Shown in pieces: positions 32,424-40,868 of a DNA stretch of 64,000 nt. The notes under the pieces are model-generated. The model had not been told where the DNA came from, searched no databases, and saw nothing but the letters and a program-made list of their open reading frames with translations. How positions within the stretch are numbered: position 1 is the first letter of the stretch; each line of letters starts with the position of its first letter. Source of the DNA: Bilifractor sp002394235 (GTDB lineage: Bacteria > Bacillota > Clostridia > Lachnospirales > Lachnospiraceae). The translations under genes and the position numbers were made by a program. The stretch lies in NCBI RefSeq assembly GCF_052118845.1, contig NZ_JBQKGJ010000002.1:62001-126000 (forward strand). Reading direction: 5' to 3'.

Positions 32424-33413
32424 TTAGTTTGCGATCGCCGAATCGAATTTAATTGCCGATTTTTTGAAATCTGCTTTTCTGACAAACGCACAAGCTTCAG
32501 TCGCTCCCGCGATACGATCCATGCCGGAATCCTCCCATTCTACGGAAAGCGGTCCCTCATAGTCATGTGCGTTCAGGACACGGATTATCTCCTCAAAATT
32601 CACATTTCCATGTCCCAAAGAGCGGAAATTCCAGCCTCTTCTGAGATCGCCGAAGTCAATATGCGAGCAGAGAAGTCCCGCTCTTCCGTCTAGCGTCACA
32701 GCGGCATCCTTCATATGTACGTGATAAACCCTGTCAATAAAATCATTCAAAAATACATGCGGCGTCACCCCCTGCCAGATCAGATGGCTTGGGTCAAAAT
32801 TAATACCGAACTCTGGGCGGTCAGCAAATACCTGAAGAATTCTCTGTGTCGAATAGTAGTCAAATGCGATTTCTCCAGGATGAACCTCAAGTGCAAACCG
32901 GATTCCATTCTCACGAAACACATCGAGAATCGGACACCAAAGGTCATAAATCTGCTGATAGCCGTCTCGAATCATCTCCTCTGTCGTCTGCGGGAACGAG
33001 TAAAACCATTTCCAGATAGGAGATCCCGTGAAACCTGTCACAATATGTGCGCCAATGTTTTTCGCGGCAATCGCAGAGTATTTCATATACTCGATTCCCC
33101 ATGCCCGGATCTTATCCGGCTGGCCGGCCAGCTCCGGCGGCGCAAAATTGTCCAGCCGCGGATCATTATAATCTCCGACACACTGTCCGATGACGTGCGC
33201 CGCAATCGCTTCACACTTGAGATCATATTTCTTCAGGGTGTCCCTGACCTCTTTCGCATAGTCCGGCTCTGTCGCCGCGCGCTTTACATCCAGATGCTGT
33301 CCCTGGCAGGCAAGCTCAATTCCGTCATATCCCATTTCTTTCGCAATTTTACACATGGTATCCAAATCAAGATCCGCCCACTGCGAAGTCATAATGGTCA
33401 CAAGTCTTCCCAT
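32424..33413 (-). CDS. sugar phosphate isomerase/epimerase-like TIM-barrel protein (copy 1)
   Basis: AP_endonuc_2-type barrel of 329 residues. Metal-binding residues are likely in FALEVHPGEIAFD (Glu and His), NFDPSHLIWQG (Asp, His), YHVHMKD (His) and SVEWED (Glu), the standard pattern for divalent-metal isomerases. ATG at 33413 with AGAGGT 6 bases upstream. It lies between the two Gfo/Idh genes. Related proteins act as inosose dehydratases, tagatose or xylose-type epimerases or C-glycoside deglycosidase subunits; which one applies is unknown. Confidence 0.88.
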   Translation of the reverse strand: MGRLVTIMTSQWADLDLDTMCKIAKEMGYDGIELACQGQHLDVKRAATEPDYAKEVRDTLKKYDLKCEAIAAHVIGQCVGDYNDPRLDNFAPPELAGQPDKIRAWGIEYMKYSAIAAKNIGAHIVTGFTGSPIWKWFYSFPQTTEEMIRDGYQQIYDLWCPILDVFRENGIRFALEVHPGEIAFDYYSTQRILQVFADRPEFGINFDPSHLIWQGVTPHVFLNDFIDRVYHVHMKDAAVTLDGRAGLLCSHIDFGDLRRGWNFRSLGHGNVNFEEIIRVLNAHDYEGPLSVEWEDSGMDRIAGATEACAFVRKADFKKSAIKFDSAIAN

Positions 33414-33439
33414 ATCTGTACCTCTTTTCTTCTTGATAC

Positions 33440-34621
33440 TTATCTTACTTCCCAAAGTTTCCAGTCTTTTCCCATCGGCTCCGTTCTCTCAGCCTTAGTC
33501 GTCATCTCATAAACCACGCCGCTTCTCGCAGAAATCTCAAAGGCATTCAGCGCCTCAACGACATGCAGAGAGACTGCCTCGGATACCCTTGGCTGCCTGT
33601 GGAAGCGGATTGCCTGCGCCAGATCGCTGACGCCGAGGCCCCGCATATTGCCCTGCGGATCCGGATCCTCTGCAAATTCCGAGCGTATCTCGTCCGTGCA
33701 GTTGGCCTGATTCTGCATCATGGCGATCAGCTTTGCCGGGAACGGATCCTTAACCGAATCCACAATACTCCGAAGCTTATTCCCGTCAAAAATTTCCACC
33801 TTCCCGCCGAATCCGTTCGGGTCCGGCACCTCCATGCTGCCCTCTGTTCCATAGATCTCCAGCAGCGGCAGCCTTGTTTTCCAGGTGTCGAAGCTCATGG
33901 TCATGGTTCCCACAGCGCCGCAGACAAAGGATAAAATCGCGGTATATGTCGTTGGAACCTCTGATTCCACCTGATTTCCCAGTATATTTCTGACAGGCCG
34001 CCCCTTCACGGCGAAACAGGAAATCGAATGAATCGATCCCAGAAGATATACCAGAGCAGTGAGATAATAGGGCCCCATGTCAAACATCGGTCCTCCGCCA
34101 TTCTGATAGTAAAATCCGGGGTTCGGATGCCAGAGCTCATGTCCGGCGCAGGTCATGTTCGCGGTAAATCCGACCGGCTTTCCGATTTTTCCGCCGTCGA
34201 GCACGGACCGTGCCGTCTGTATGCCGGCTCCCAGAAAAGTGTCCGGTGCGGCCACACAGAAAAGTCCCTTTGCGGCCGCGAGATCATTCAGCTCTTTTGC
34301 CTCTGAGAATTTCAGCGCCAGAGGCTTCTCGCAATATACATGCTTTCCCGCTTCCAGGCATTGCCGATTGACGCTGTAATGAGCCGCCGGAATCGTCAGG
34401 TCCAGCACAAGTTCAATCTCCGGATCCGACAGAAGTTCTTCTACGCTGCCCGCGTGCAAAATCCCATACTTTTCCTGCGCCTTCTTCGCCTTTTCCACGT
34501 ATAAATCCGCGACTCGGACGAGCTCCAGATTATGATAATGTTTGGTGATATTTGTCATGTAGACGTCGGAAATCGTACCGCAACCGATGATTCCCACTTT
34601 CACCCTGTCTTTCTTCTCCAT
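33440..34621 (-). CDS. Gfo/Idh/MocA family oxidoreductase (copy 2)
   Basis: Second Rossmann oxidoreductase of the operon, 393 residues: KVGIIGCGTISDVYM at the N-terminus, CEKPLALKFSEAKEL, and DMGPYYLTALVYLLGSI in the substrate domain. ATG at 34621 follows AAGGGGACAAATAT. It differs strongly from copy 1, so they probably act on different substrates or in opposite directions. It is 27 bp upstream of the first TIM-barrel gene. Confidence 0.9.
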   Translation of the reverse strand: MEKKDRVKVGIIGCGTISDVYMTNITKHYHNLELVRVADLYVEKAKKAQEKYGILHAGSVEELLSDPEIELVLDLTIPAAHYSVNRQCLEAGKHVYCEKPLALKFSEAKELNDLAAAKGLFCVAAPDTFLGAGIQTARSVLDGGKIGKPVGFTANMTCAGHELWHPNPGFYYQNGGGPMFDMGPYYLTALVYLLGSIHSISCFAVKGRPVRNILGNQVESEVPTTYTAILSFVCGAVGTMTMSFDTWKTRLPLLEIYGTEGSMEVPDPNGFGGKVEIFDGNKLRSIVDSVKDPFPAKLIAMMQNQANCTDEIRSEFAEDPDPQGNMRGLGVSDLAQAIRFHRQPRVSEAVSLHVVEALNAFEISARSGVVYEMTTKAERTEPMGKDWKLWEVR

Positions 34622-34695
34622 ATATTTGTCCCCTTGCATTTCTTTTCTCCTGTTTTTCACAGATTTCCTGCCATCACCGATTCTTACAGCCCTTC

Positions 34696-35622
34696 TTATC
34701 TGTAGATGCTGCCGAGCACCTGCTGTACATAGTACGCCGATAGCGTCATCGCCGCCAGATAATCGGGGGCGCCGTCATCCTCGACGGTAACCCATCCCTT
34801 GAATCCATAGTCAGCCACATGCTTCCACAGCTCACGCAGAGGAAGCACGCCCTCTCCGGGCTCCCAGAACCAGCGGTGACCGTCATCCTGAATCTCGACA
34901 TCCTGCGCAAAACGGATTTCATCCGGAACGCCGATATCCGCGGTGTCCTTCAGATGGAAGGTACAGATTCTCTCCTTGTACGTGTCATAAAAGTCGATCA
35001 GATCATCCCCCATCAGTGCGATCTGCGCGGTGTCCAGACAGTAATGCACATATCTAGGATCCGTCAGCTCAATCAGCTGCCGATGATTATATTTATTGGA
35101 AACGCAGAAAAATTCATTGTGAATGCCGATCTGAACCCCCTTCGATTCCGCGTAGGCGCCGATTTCGTTCAGACAGGAGGCAATATTTTTCAGGCCCTGC
35201 TCATCCAGAGGCCCATTGCCGTAATAGTTATTTCCCGGACAGGTGTTCAGATGCTTTCCGCCAAAGGACGCACAGATATCCACCGCGTCCTTTCCCGCCT
35301 GTACCACCTCGTCATGCTTCTGCGCAAGGTGAGAGTCGTCACATCCGTGGAACATTCCACTCACCTTGATTCCATGATCCGCGGCAAAGTCTGTAAAATT
35401 CTGAGGTGTTCCGAAAAGACCGAGGATTTCATTCAGATCCCACGGTGCCAGCTCGATCCCCTCGTAACCGGTCTGCTTGTGATACCGGAGAATTCTGTCC
35501 CAGTCCTGGTAGTAGCAGACATTTGACTTGTCTTCATAATAGTAGTCCCGGAAATTGTCGATCTGTTTGTAAGGAACCGTCTTCCAATGACTCATATGTG
35601 ATAATCTGATATTGTTCTCCAT
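34696..35622 (-). CDS. sugar phosphate isomerase/epimerase-like TIM-barrel protein (copy 2)
   Basis: A 308-residue TIM barrel with the metal pattern IGIHNEFFCVSN (His, Glu), HYCLDTAQIALMG (Asp), TFHLKD (His) and VTVEDDG (Glu). It begins MENNIRLSHMSHWKTVPYKQ. Eighteen bases separate it from copy 3; AAGGGGG in the copy 3 tail serves as ribosome binding site. Function within the pathway is not determined. Confidence 0.87.
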   Translation of the reverse strand: MENNIRLSHMSHWKTVPYKQIDNFRDYYYEDKSNVCYYQDWDRILRYHKQTGYEGIELAPWDLNEILGLFGTPQNFTDFAADHGIKVSGMFHGCDDSHLAQKHDEVVQAGKDAVDICASFGGKHLNTCPGNNYYGNGPLDEQGLKNIASCLNEIGAYAESKGVQIGIHNEFFCVSNKYNHRQLIELTDPRYVHYCLDTAQIALMGDDLIDFYDTYKERICTFHLKDTADIGVPDEIRFAQDVEIQDDGHRWFWEPGEGVLPLRELWKHVADYGFKGWVTVEDDGAPDYLAAMTLSAYYVQQVLGSIYR

Positions 35623-35640
35623 GATCGTCTGACCCCCTTC

Positions 35641-36582
35641 TCATGCATGCAGGACATGGTCCGCATAATAGCGTGCCCGCAGAATAGACCGGCAGATAGC
35701 AGCAGAATTTCTGCAGTTCAAATGGAATGTTCCATCATACCCGGCCTCGCCCGCAGCCTCGACACATGCCTTCAGATCAACCGTTCCAAATCCCGGATCC
35801 CGGAATACCCATGTTGCCGCTTTCGCCGGAAATTCCGGCATAACCTGCCTGTAGGCTTCTTTCTGATCCTTAAAAGAAGTATCTGTAAGGGTAACGGACC
35901 CGATCCGCCGCTTATTCTCCCTGATAAATTCCCGAACATCTGCTCCGGCAATGGAGAGGTGCGCGGTATCCACATCAAGATACACATTCTCTTTCATATC
36001 TCTCACAAAATTTGTGATCCCGTCTCCCCGAAGCAGTCCCCAGTATTCGTTTTTCAGACAAAGCCTGACGCCCTTTTCCTCCGCAAAATCCGCCAGTCTC
36101 TCTGTCAGTTCCTTCATCTGCTTCAAAAAATCCTCTTCAGATGCTTCCCCGAGAGTCCGACGCACGGCATAACAGGTCGGTGTCGCGGTAAGGATAAAAG
36201 AATCGGCACCTGCCTCGGAAGCAAACTGAATCGCATCCCTTCCAAAATGCTCTGCCGCTCCAAAAAATATTGGAAGCGCCCCCTGGCAGAAAAGCGTCGG
36301 GTCCAGATGCACCGAGCTGATTCCTTCTATTCCATTTTCCGATAGAAATTTCAGATATCCTTCTGTGTTCCCGAATTTGATGTCGATCGATCTCCTGGTT
36401 CTCGGAATTCCTGATCTGCCGCCGAAATCCCACTTCGGCTCATAAGGAATATCAATTTTACGGAATCCACCCGCGGAAATCAGTTGATACATTTCATCCC
36501 AGAAATACTTGCTCTCCCGTTTATTTCGGTTCGGAGCCTGATGGTCCAGGTCTACGACCTCTGTACTGAAGCTCAGTTTCAT
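35641..36582 (-). CDS. sugar phosphate isomerase/epimerase-like TIM-barrel protein (copy 3)
   Basis: First gene of the operon, 313 residues. Metal-binding candidates: LCLKNEYWGL (Glu), YLDVDTAHLSIAG (Asp, His), SVTLTDTSF and TFHLNCRNS. Start follows GGGAGG 6 bases upstream. An unusual feature is TLTD at the place where relatives have a His-containing HxKD motif, so the metal site may differ. Transcription is from 36692-36720 under the palindrome 36728-36749. Confidence 0.85.
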   Translation of the reverse strand: MKLSFSTEVVDLDHQAPNRNKRESKYFWDEMYQLISAGGFRKIDIPYEPKWDFGGRSGIPRTRRSIDIKFGNTEGYLKFLSENGIEGISSVHLDPTLFCQGALPIFFGAAEHFGRDAIQFASEAGADSFILTATPTCYAVRRTLGEASEEDFLKQMKELTERLADFAEEKGVRLCLKNEYWGLLRGDGITNFVRDMKENVYLDVDTAHLSIAGADVREFIRENKRRIGSVTLTDTSFKDQKEAYRQVMPEFPAKAATWVFRDPGFGTVDLKACVEAAGEAGYDGTFHLNCRNSAAICRSILRARYYADHVLHA

Positions 36583-36691
36583 ATCTTACCTCCCAACTCT
36601 CGCAGCCGCTTCATGCATTCGCGCTTCTCGCGGAGCACCATGCGGAATTCATACGTTTTACATCACCAAATCATGTAGAACTGATAATTAC

Positions 36692-36720
36692 AGAATACGG
36701 TTTTGTATCGTCAGCGGCAA
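36692..36720 (-). promoter_or_regulatory. promoter of the TIM-barrel/Gfo operon
   Basis: TTGCCG (36720-36715) and TATTCT (36697-36692), 17-bp spacer, minus strand. Weak consensus match fits dependence on an activator. Confidence 0.6.
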
Positions 36721-36727
36721 ACGGATT

Positions 36728-36749
36728 ATTTCCCCTATATGGCGGAAAT
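36728..36749. promoter_or_regulatory. 22-bp palindromic operator, site 2
   Basis: Half-sites ATTTCC and GGAAAT around CCTATATGGC. Read on the minus strand it is almost identical to site 1. Again 7 bp from the -35 box. Confidence 0.8.
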
Positions 36750-36814
36750 ATCGGAATGTCTGCTTCTCTTCCATGCAGAAATGTCACAGAGCTGACGACA
36801 TCTATTCACACATA

Positions 36815-36850
36815 TAAAAAACGGACCGTGCACTGCCGCACCATCCGTTC
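36815..36850 (-). terminator. terminator after the PRD regulator gene
   Basis: ACGGA/TCCGT and GTGC/GTGC-type pairing (GAACGGATGGTGC with GTGCACGGTCCGTT) followed by TTTTTTATATG on the minus strand. Confidence 0.7.
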
Positions 36851-36893
36851 CCTTGAATCGTCGCCATAGTTTTTTATGTTCTTTCAGGCTTTT

Positions 36894-38753
36894 TTAAATT
36901 TTATCGGAAATCCTGTTCCCGAAATGCCGGTAAAAACGCCCGATGTAGATAAGATCTCCTTTACTGACTGCTCCGAAGATGATATGGTTGACCGGATATT
37001 GTTTGTTCCACATCATTTCGCGATTCAGGGTCAGCTCTGCAAAAACCGTCTGCGAGATGCTTTCCCGACTGCAGTAACAGAATAACGTCCGCTCCATGGG
37101 AAATCCGAACCGTAGTTCGGACAAATCCGGAAGCTCTTTAATATAGCCCATCTCCTTCATTGCACCGGAAAATCCGGAGAGGACCTCCCGCAGATCTCTG
37201 CCGGACGGACATACGTTACGCAGATCGTTCGGAAAACAGCTTTCAATCGGATACTTCATCCGAGGGAAAAGCATGTCGTTTTCAAGCTCTTCCAGGATAA
37301 AGTGAATTTTCCGGACATCTTCATCTTGTAGAACCGGTGAGACCGAGACAATGGGCACGCCGCTTTCCCTCTCCGCCGAAGGTTTCTGCGTCGATATGAT
37401 CAGAGATGGACGCAGTTTTTTCAGCTCTTCCGTCTCGAACGGAGCAATACAGGCGATCACATGCATTCGTCCCCCAAACATTCTGCAGATGGTTTCCTTC
37501 GTATACATTCGCATCTGAGAATCAAAACCACTGACAATCACAGCCGTCAGTTCCATCTGATGGCTCCTCTGGTATCGGATCCACGCGGCAGCAAGAACCG
37601 GAAGCAGATGCCCGCGCTCCTCTCTGTGCGCGTGATAGGAAAACTTTGTCTCCAGCTTCCATTCCAGATAACGATCCATGTCCCCGAGTATGGGATTGTT
37701 TCTTTCAATGTCCTGATACAGATACTGCATCCGGCTTGTGAGTGCCACTCTGCGGTACCGGTACCTCCGGATGTTTTCCTGCAATGCCGCACGAAACACC
37801 GTATCTCCCGAAAAATCCGTTCCGTATTCATCCCGCAGCCCGTCGATCAGCTCCGCGACAAGCTCATGATCATCTTCGACAGTCACATCCTCAACCTCTC
37901 CGTTGCAGATGCAATATGCCGAAAGACTCTCAGCCAGCCATTCATAGTCGCCTTCTTCCATATCTGTGTCCTGCAGAACACCAAGATTATCGAGGATCTC
38001 ATGCGCAACAGAAAGAAATCTTGCGGTGTTGTTCGTGATATTTCCGCTGTATAGGAGATATCCATTCAGATTTCGCGTATAAATGACAAGCACCATGATG
38101 GTCAGATAGACGAACTGAAACTCGTCCAGATGAATATTTCTCTTTTGAAATACAGCGTATAAGGTTTTCTGAACGTGCGAAATATACTCAAGTCCTTCCA
38201 GCCAGCGGTTTTCCTGAATCCCCTGTTCGGAATTGAAATCCCATGACTCCATCAGGATACGGATCATAATGTCCCGCTTTTTTAATTCATCATCTTCCAG
38301 AAGAATCTGATTTTTCCCCACCATAAGGCCGATGAAAGGTTCATTCCAGCTGATCATGCGCTGCAACTCCTTCAGATCGCTTTCCAGCGTAGACCGGCTT
38401 ACGAACATCTCATCCTCCATATCATACATATCCACCCGGTCTCTGGTATTCATCAGTCTCATCATCATATAGTGAATGCGGTCGGTTTTAGACAGTCCCT
38501 CATTCATGTTTGAGAAAATCTGCTGAAAGGTCTTCTTGTTGATGATCTCCAGCTCATACCCTTTTCCGTAATGAGACAGAATCCGTATTCCTCTGCGGTC
38601 AAGTATCTCCTGCATCTGACGGATTTCTGTCCGAAGCGTCCTCGTCGTAATACCGACCTTGCGGGCCAGCTGCGGACCTGCCATGATTCCGCCCGAATGA
38701 TTCAAAAGCTCAAGGATGACCTTCTGCCTTGCGCTCAACGTGAAATTTTCCAC
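36894..38753 (-). CDS. PTS-regulation-domain transcriptional regulator (BglG/MtlR-like)
   Basis: Multi-domain regulator of 619 residues. N-terminus: HTH_11-type domain (LSARQKVILELLNHSGGIMAGPQLARKVGITTRTLRTEI), a second HTH/Mga-like part (FVSRSTLESDLKELQRM), PRD-like helical regions (HVQKTLYAVFQKRNIHLDEFQFVYLTIMV), an EIIB-like fold (AVIVSGFDSQMRMYTKETI) and a C-terminal region resembling EIIA (LIYIGRFYRHFG). Conserved PTS phospho-histidines are not obvious in the last domain. It starts with GTG (or the adjacent TTG) after AAAGAAGA, a weak ribosome binding site. Being directly upstream of the TIM-barrel operon it is a candidate activator of the palindrome sites. Confidence 0.8.
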   Translation of the reverse strand: MENFTLSARQKVILELLNHSGGIMAGPQLARKVGITTRTLRTEIRQMQEILDRRGIRILSHYGKGYELEIINKKTFQQIFSNMNEGLSKTDRIHYMMMRLMNTRDRVDMYDMEDEMFVSRSTLESDLKELQRMISWNEPFIGLMVGKNQILLEDDELKKRDIMIRILMESWDFNSEQGIQENRWLEGLEYISHVQKTLYAVFQKRNIHLDEFQFVYLTIMVLVIYTRNLNGYLLYSGNITNNTARFLSVAHEILDNLGVLQDTDMEEGDYEWLAESLSAYCICNGEVEDVTVEDDHELVAELIDGLRDEYGTDFSGDTVFRAALQENIRRYRYRRVALTSRMQYLYQDIERNNPILGDMDRYLEWKLETKFSYHAHREERGHLLPVLAAAWIRYQRSHQMELTAVIVSGFDSQMRMYTKETICRMFGGRMHVIACIAPFETEELKKLRPSLIISTQKPSAERESGVPIVSVSPVLQDEDVRKIHFILEELENDMLFPRMKYPIESCFPNDLRNVCPSGRDLREVLSGFSGAMKEMGYIKELPDLSELRFGFPMERTLFCYCSRESISQTVFAELTLNREMMWNKQYPVNHIIFGAVSKGDLIYIGRFYRHFGNRISDKI

Positions 38754-38865
38754 AACAATTCTTCTTTCTGCTATGAAGTGTGGTTTCTAAGTTCACCTTA
38801 TATTTTATCAGATGATCTTCCATCCACATAGCACTGATTCACCCGATAAAGCCCTTCTCCATTCA

Positions 38866-38926
38866 CTCAACGAGATAAAACAAGCTACGCGAGTTTTAAT
38901 CTCGCTATCGCGACGCTCGCGTAAAA
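38866..38926 (+). repeat. dispersed hairpin element, family 1, copy C (internally deleted)
   Basis: Retains CGAGATAAAAC/GTTTTAATCTCG and CTATCGCGACGCTCGC but jumps directly to GTAAAA, lacking the ~43-bp second hairpin present in copies A and B. The deletion boundary is sharp. Confidence 0.75.
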
Positions 38927-38992
38927 AAGGAACCCCAAAGCCCCGCTTCGAGATTCCCTCCATTTTTACTCCAATTACTGCAAACCTATTTA

Positions 38993-39685
38993 TCATACTT
39001 CCCGGTAGGCCAGCTTCAGCTGAGCCAGGTAGACCAGAAGTACAATGACACCGGAAGCCAGATAAGCCAGAATTGTAAGCACTGACCGGACCCCCGCACC
39101 ATTCAACACCAGGTAAATAAAGCCGCAAATTCCATTCGCCGCGGCAGCCAGAGCATAAGTGATCCCACTCCACAGAATAATATCTCTGATCATCCTGCAG
39201 TCTCTCAGGTACATTCGTTCCCCCGACCGGCAGAACCAGACAATTCCATAAAACAGAACCGCCATCAGCACACAGGAAACCAGGGTAAAAAATCCTGTCA
39301 GGTGGGAGGCATTAACCGGTACGCTCTGGAAAGCTCCCCACAGGAGAAGCAGCAGTGCAAGAATCCCGCCTCCCAGATGGATTCTGCGAAAGCGTTGCAG
39401 TATATCCGGTTTCACATCCCAGGCGACGTACTTTCCTTTATATACATAAACATTCTTCATCCTGCCATTGACCATCTTCTGTTTTATGTCAAAGTCCTTC
39501 AGAAGCCGTTCCTGAAAACTTTTCACTTGCTGTTCACCTCCGCTCCATATACACAAAGGATTTTCATACACGAACAACTCATCTCCTGCAACCGGAGCAC
39601 CACAAAATGTATAGGTTCCCTTGTCATTTCGCCTCTTCGCAGTTTCTGTCCCCTGATATAGAAAGACGGACACAACGGTCCACAT
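38993..39685 (-). CDS. membrane protein of unknown function
   Basis: Unrecognised 230-residue protein after the NuoF-like gene. Residues 1 to ~95 are soluble (DKGTYTFCGAPVAGDELFVYENPLCIWSGGEQQVKSF, KNVYVYKGKYVAWD), then four to five hydrophobic segments (GGGILALLLLLWGAFQSV, GFFTLVSCVLMAVLFYGIVWF, DIILWSGITYALAAAANGICGFIYLVL, VLTILAYLASGVIVLLVYLAQL). The ATG at 39685 has no good ribosome binding site and lies 4 bases after the upstream stop; an internal TTG with AGGAG (about residue 34) is an alternative. The coding sense of the N-terminal part is not secure. Confidence 0.6.
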   Translation of the reverse strand: MWTVVSVFLYQGTETAKRRNDKGTYTFCGAPVAGDELFVYENPLCIWSGGEQQVKSFQERLLKDFDIKQKMVNGRMKNVYVYKGKYVAWDVKPDILQRFRRIHLGGGILALLLLLWGAFQSVPVNASHLTGFFTLVSCVLMAVLFYGIVWFCRSGERMYLRDCRMIRDIILWSGITYALAAAANGICGFIYLVLNGAGVRSVLTILAYLASGVIVLLVYLAQLKLAYREV

Positions 39686-39689
39686 CGAA

Positions 39690-40868
39690 TTAATGTCTGC
39701 GGAATTTTCCGACCTTTGTAAGACGGTTGGGAAGTTTCGGAAGCTTTCCGGCCGTCTGAATGACAGCGCCTTCCTCGCAGGCCTCAATGCACTTACCGCA
39801 TCTGGTGCAGTCAAATTCATCAATCATGTGAATATATTTATCCTTGCCCTCGATACAATCTGCCGGGCACACATCCAGGCACTCTCCACATCCCGTACAA
39901 GTATGTGGGTCGATATAAATATGTACAAAAGCAGTACATACACCAGCCGGGCACTTATTCTTCCTGATGTGTGCCTCGTACTCTCCCGTAAATTTCTCTG
40001 TCGCGTCTAGAGCAGCTTTTGCCGCCTCCTGTCCGACGGAACACAGACACGAGAATTTCATGGCATCGCCGATTTCTTTCGTGAGATCAAGGAACTCCAT
40101 CTTACCGCGTGCCTGTGTGATTTCTTTCTGCTCATACTCCAGCTGAATCAGTCCCTCGCGGCAGAAAACGCATTTGCCGCAGCTGACCTTGCGGTACTCG
40201 GTCATCTGATCTCTCGTCTCCGCTACGATGCAGTCCTTGTCCGTCAGAACATGGATCAGGCCTGTAGTAGCATCCGCCGCCGTCAGACTTTCTGCCTCGG
40301 TGGGAGTATAATAGCGATATCCGAGTTTTACGGCCTTTGCCGATCCCAAGGATACCAGTTCACCGATTCCGGTATCGGCGGCCTTCTTCTGAAGCGGTGC
40401 GCCGTCAACAGATACATAGACTCCTTTCTGATAACAGCCGTCCATAAGATCCGCAAGATCTGCAGCCGTCACAATATGAAGAAGTACCGCATCTCCAGCT
40501 GCTCTTACATTGATGATCTCATTAAAGAGCTGAATGCCGTAAGCCTCAGCCTTATCCTTCAACGCTTCCGTCAGCTCTGTTTCACTCTCCGGGAGATAAA
40601 GAGATAGAGACTCTGTCCCGGTAAGGAATCCTGCTACAGCAATTCCTTCCAGCACTTTTTCCGGTGTGTCCTTCAGAAGGCCAAGCAGAACCTTGTCTGT
40701 GTCGGCGTTGTTGAGTCCGGCTTCCACAGCCGCGCCCTCTGCTGCGCGTTCGAATTTATCGGAAAGTGCTTCCTTTTTTACCCCGTACTCCCACAGTCCG
40801 GCTTCTTTGATCTTTGCAAGAACCGCTTCGCGGCCTGCCTGTTTCGCATTTGCAAGAGCTCCCATCAT
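39690..40868 (-). CDS. NuoF-like iron-sulfur protein with two added 4Fe-4S clusters
   Basis: Electron-transfer protein of 392 residues. The C-terminal half matches the Fe-S part of the 51-kDa NADH dehydrogenase subunit (VSCGKCVFCREGL, FSCLCSVGQEAAK) and adds a ferredoxin domain with CTGCGECLDVCPADCI and CTRCGKCIEACEEGAV. The N-terminal half has no GxGGxGFP or GRGGAG-type FMN/NADH motif. So it appears to pass electrons without binding flavin itself. ATG ATG start after AAAGGAGG; its first codon overlaps the stop of the NuoG-GltD gene by 4 bases (ATGA), so coupling is tight. It probably forms a complex with that protein and the flavoprotein at 43143-44597. Confidence 0.88.
   Translation of the reverse strand: MMGALANAKQAGREAVLAKIKEAGLWEYGVKKEALSDKFERAAEGAAVEAGLNNADTDKVLLGLLKDTPEKVLEGIAVAGFLTGTESLSLYLPESETELTEALKDKAEAYGIQLFNEIINVRAAGDAVLLHIVTAADLADLMDGCYQKGVYVSVDGAPLQKKAADTGIGELVSLGSAKAVKLGYRYYTPTEAESLTAADATTGLIHVLTDKDCIVAETRDQMTEYRKVSCGKCVFCREGLIQLEYEQKEITQARGKMEFLDLTKEIGDAMKFSCLCSVGQEAAKAALDATEKFTGEYEAHIRKNKCPAGVCTAFVHIYIDPHTCTGCGECLDVCPADCIEGKDKYIHMIDEFDCTRCGKCIEACEEGAVIQTAGKLPKLPNRLTKVGKFRRH

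Larger units (their letters stand above)
36583..36893 (-). other. 311-bp regulatory region before the TIM-barrel/Gfo operon
   Basis: Contains the regulator gene's terminator (36815-36850), the operator (36728-36749), the promoter (36692-36720) and a ~100-base leader with a small GC-rich hairpin near 36615-36640. No gene seen. Confidence 0.6.

Noticed and set aside
31255..36582. Direct assignment as a known C-glycoside deglycosylation (Dgp/Dfg) operon
   Set aside because: The barrel plus Gfo/Idh pairing fits, but no small beta-subunit gene of the deglycosidase is visible, so the specific name would be unsupported.
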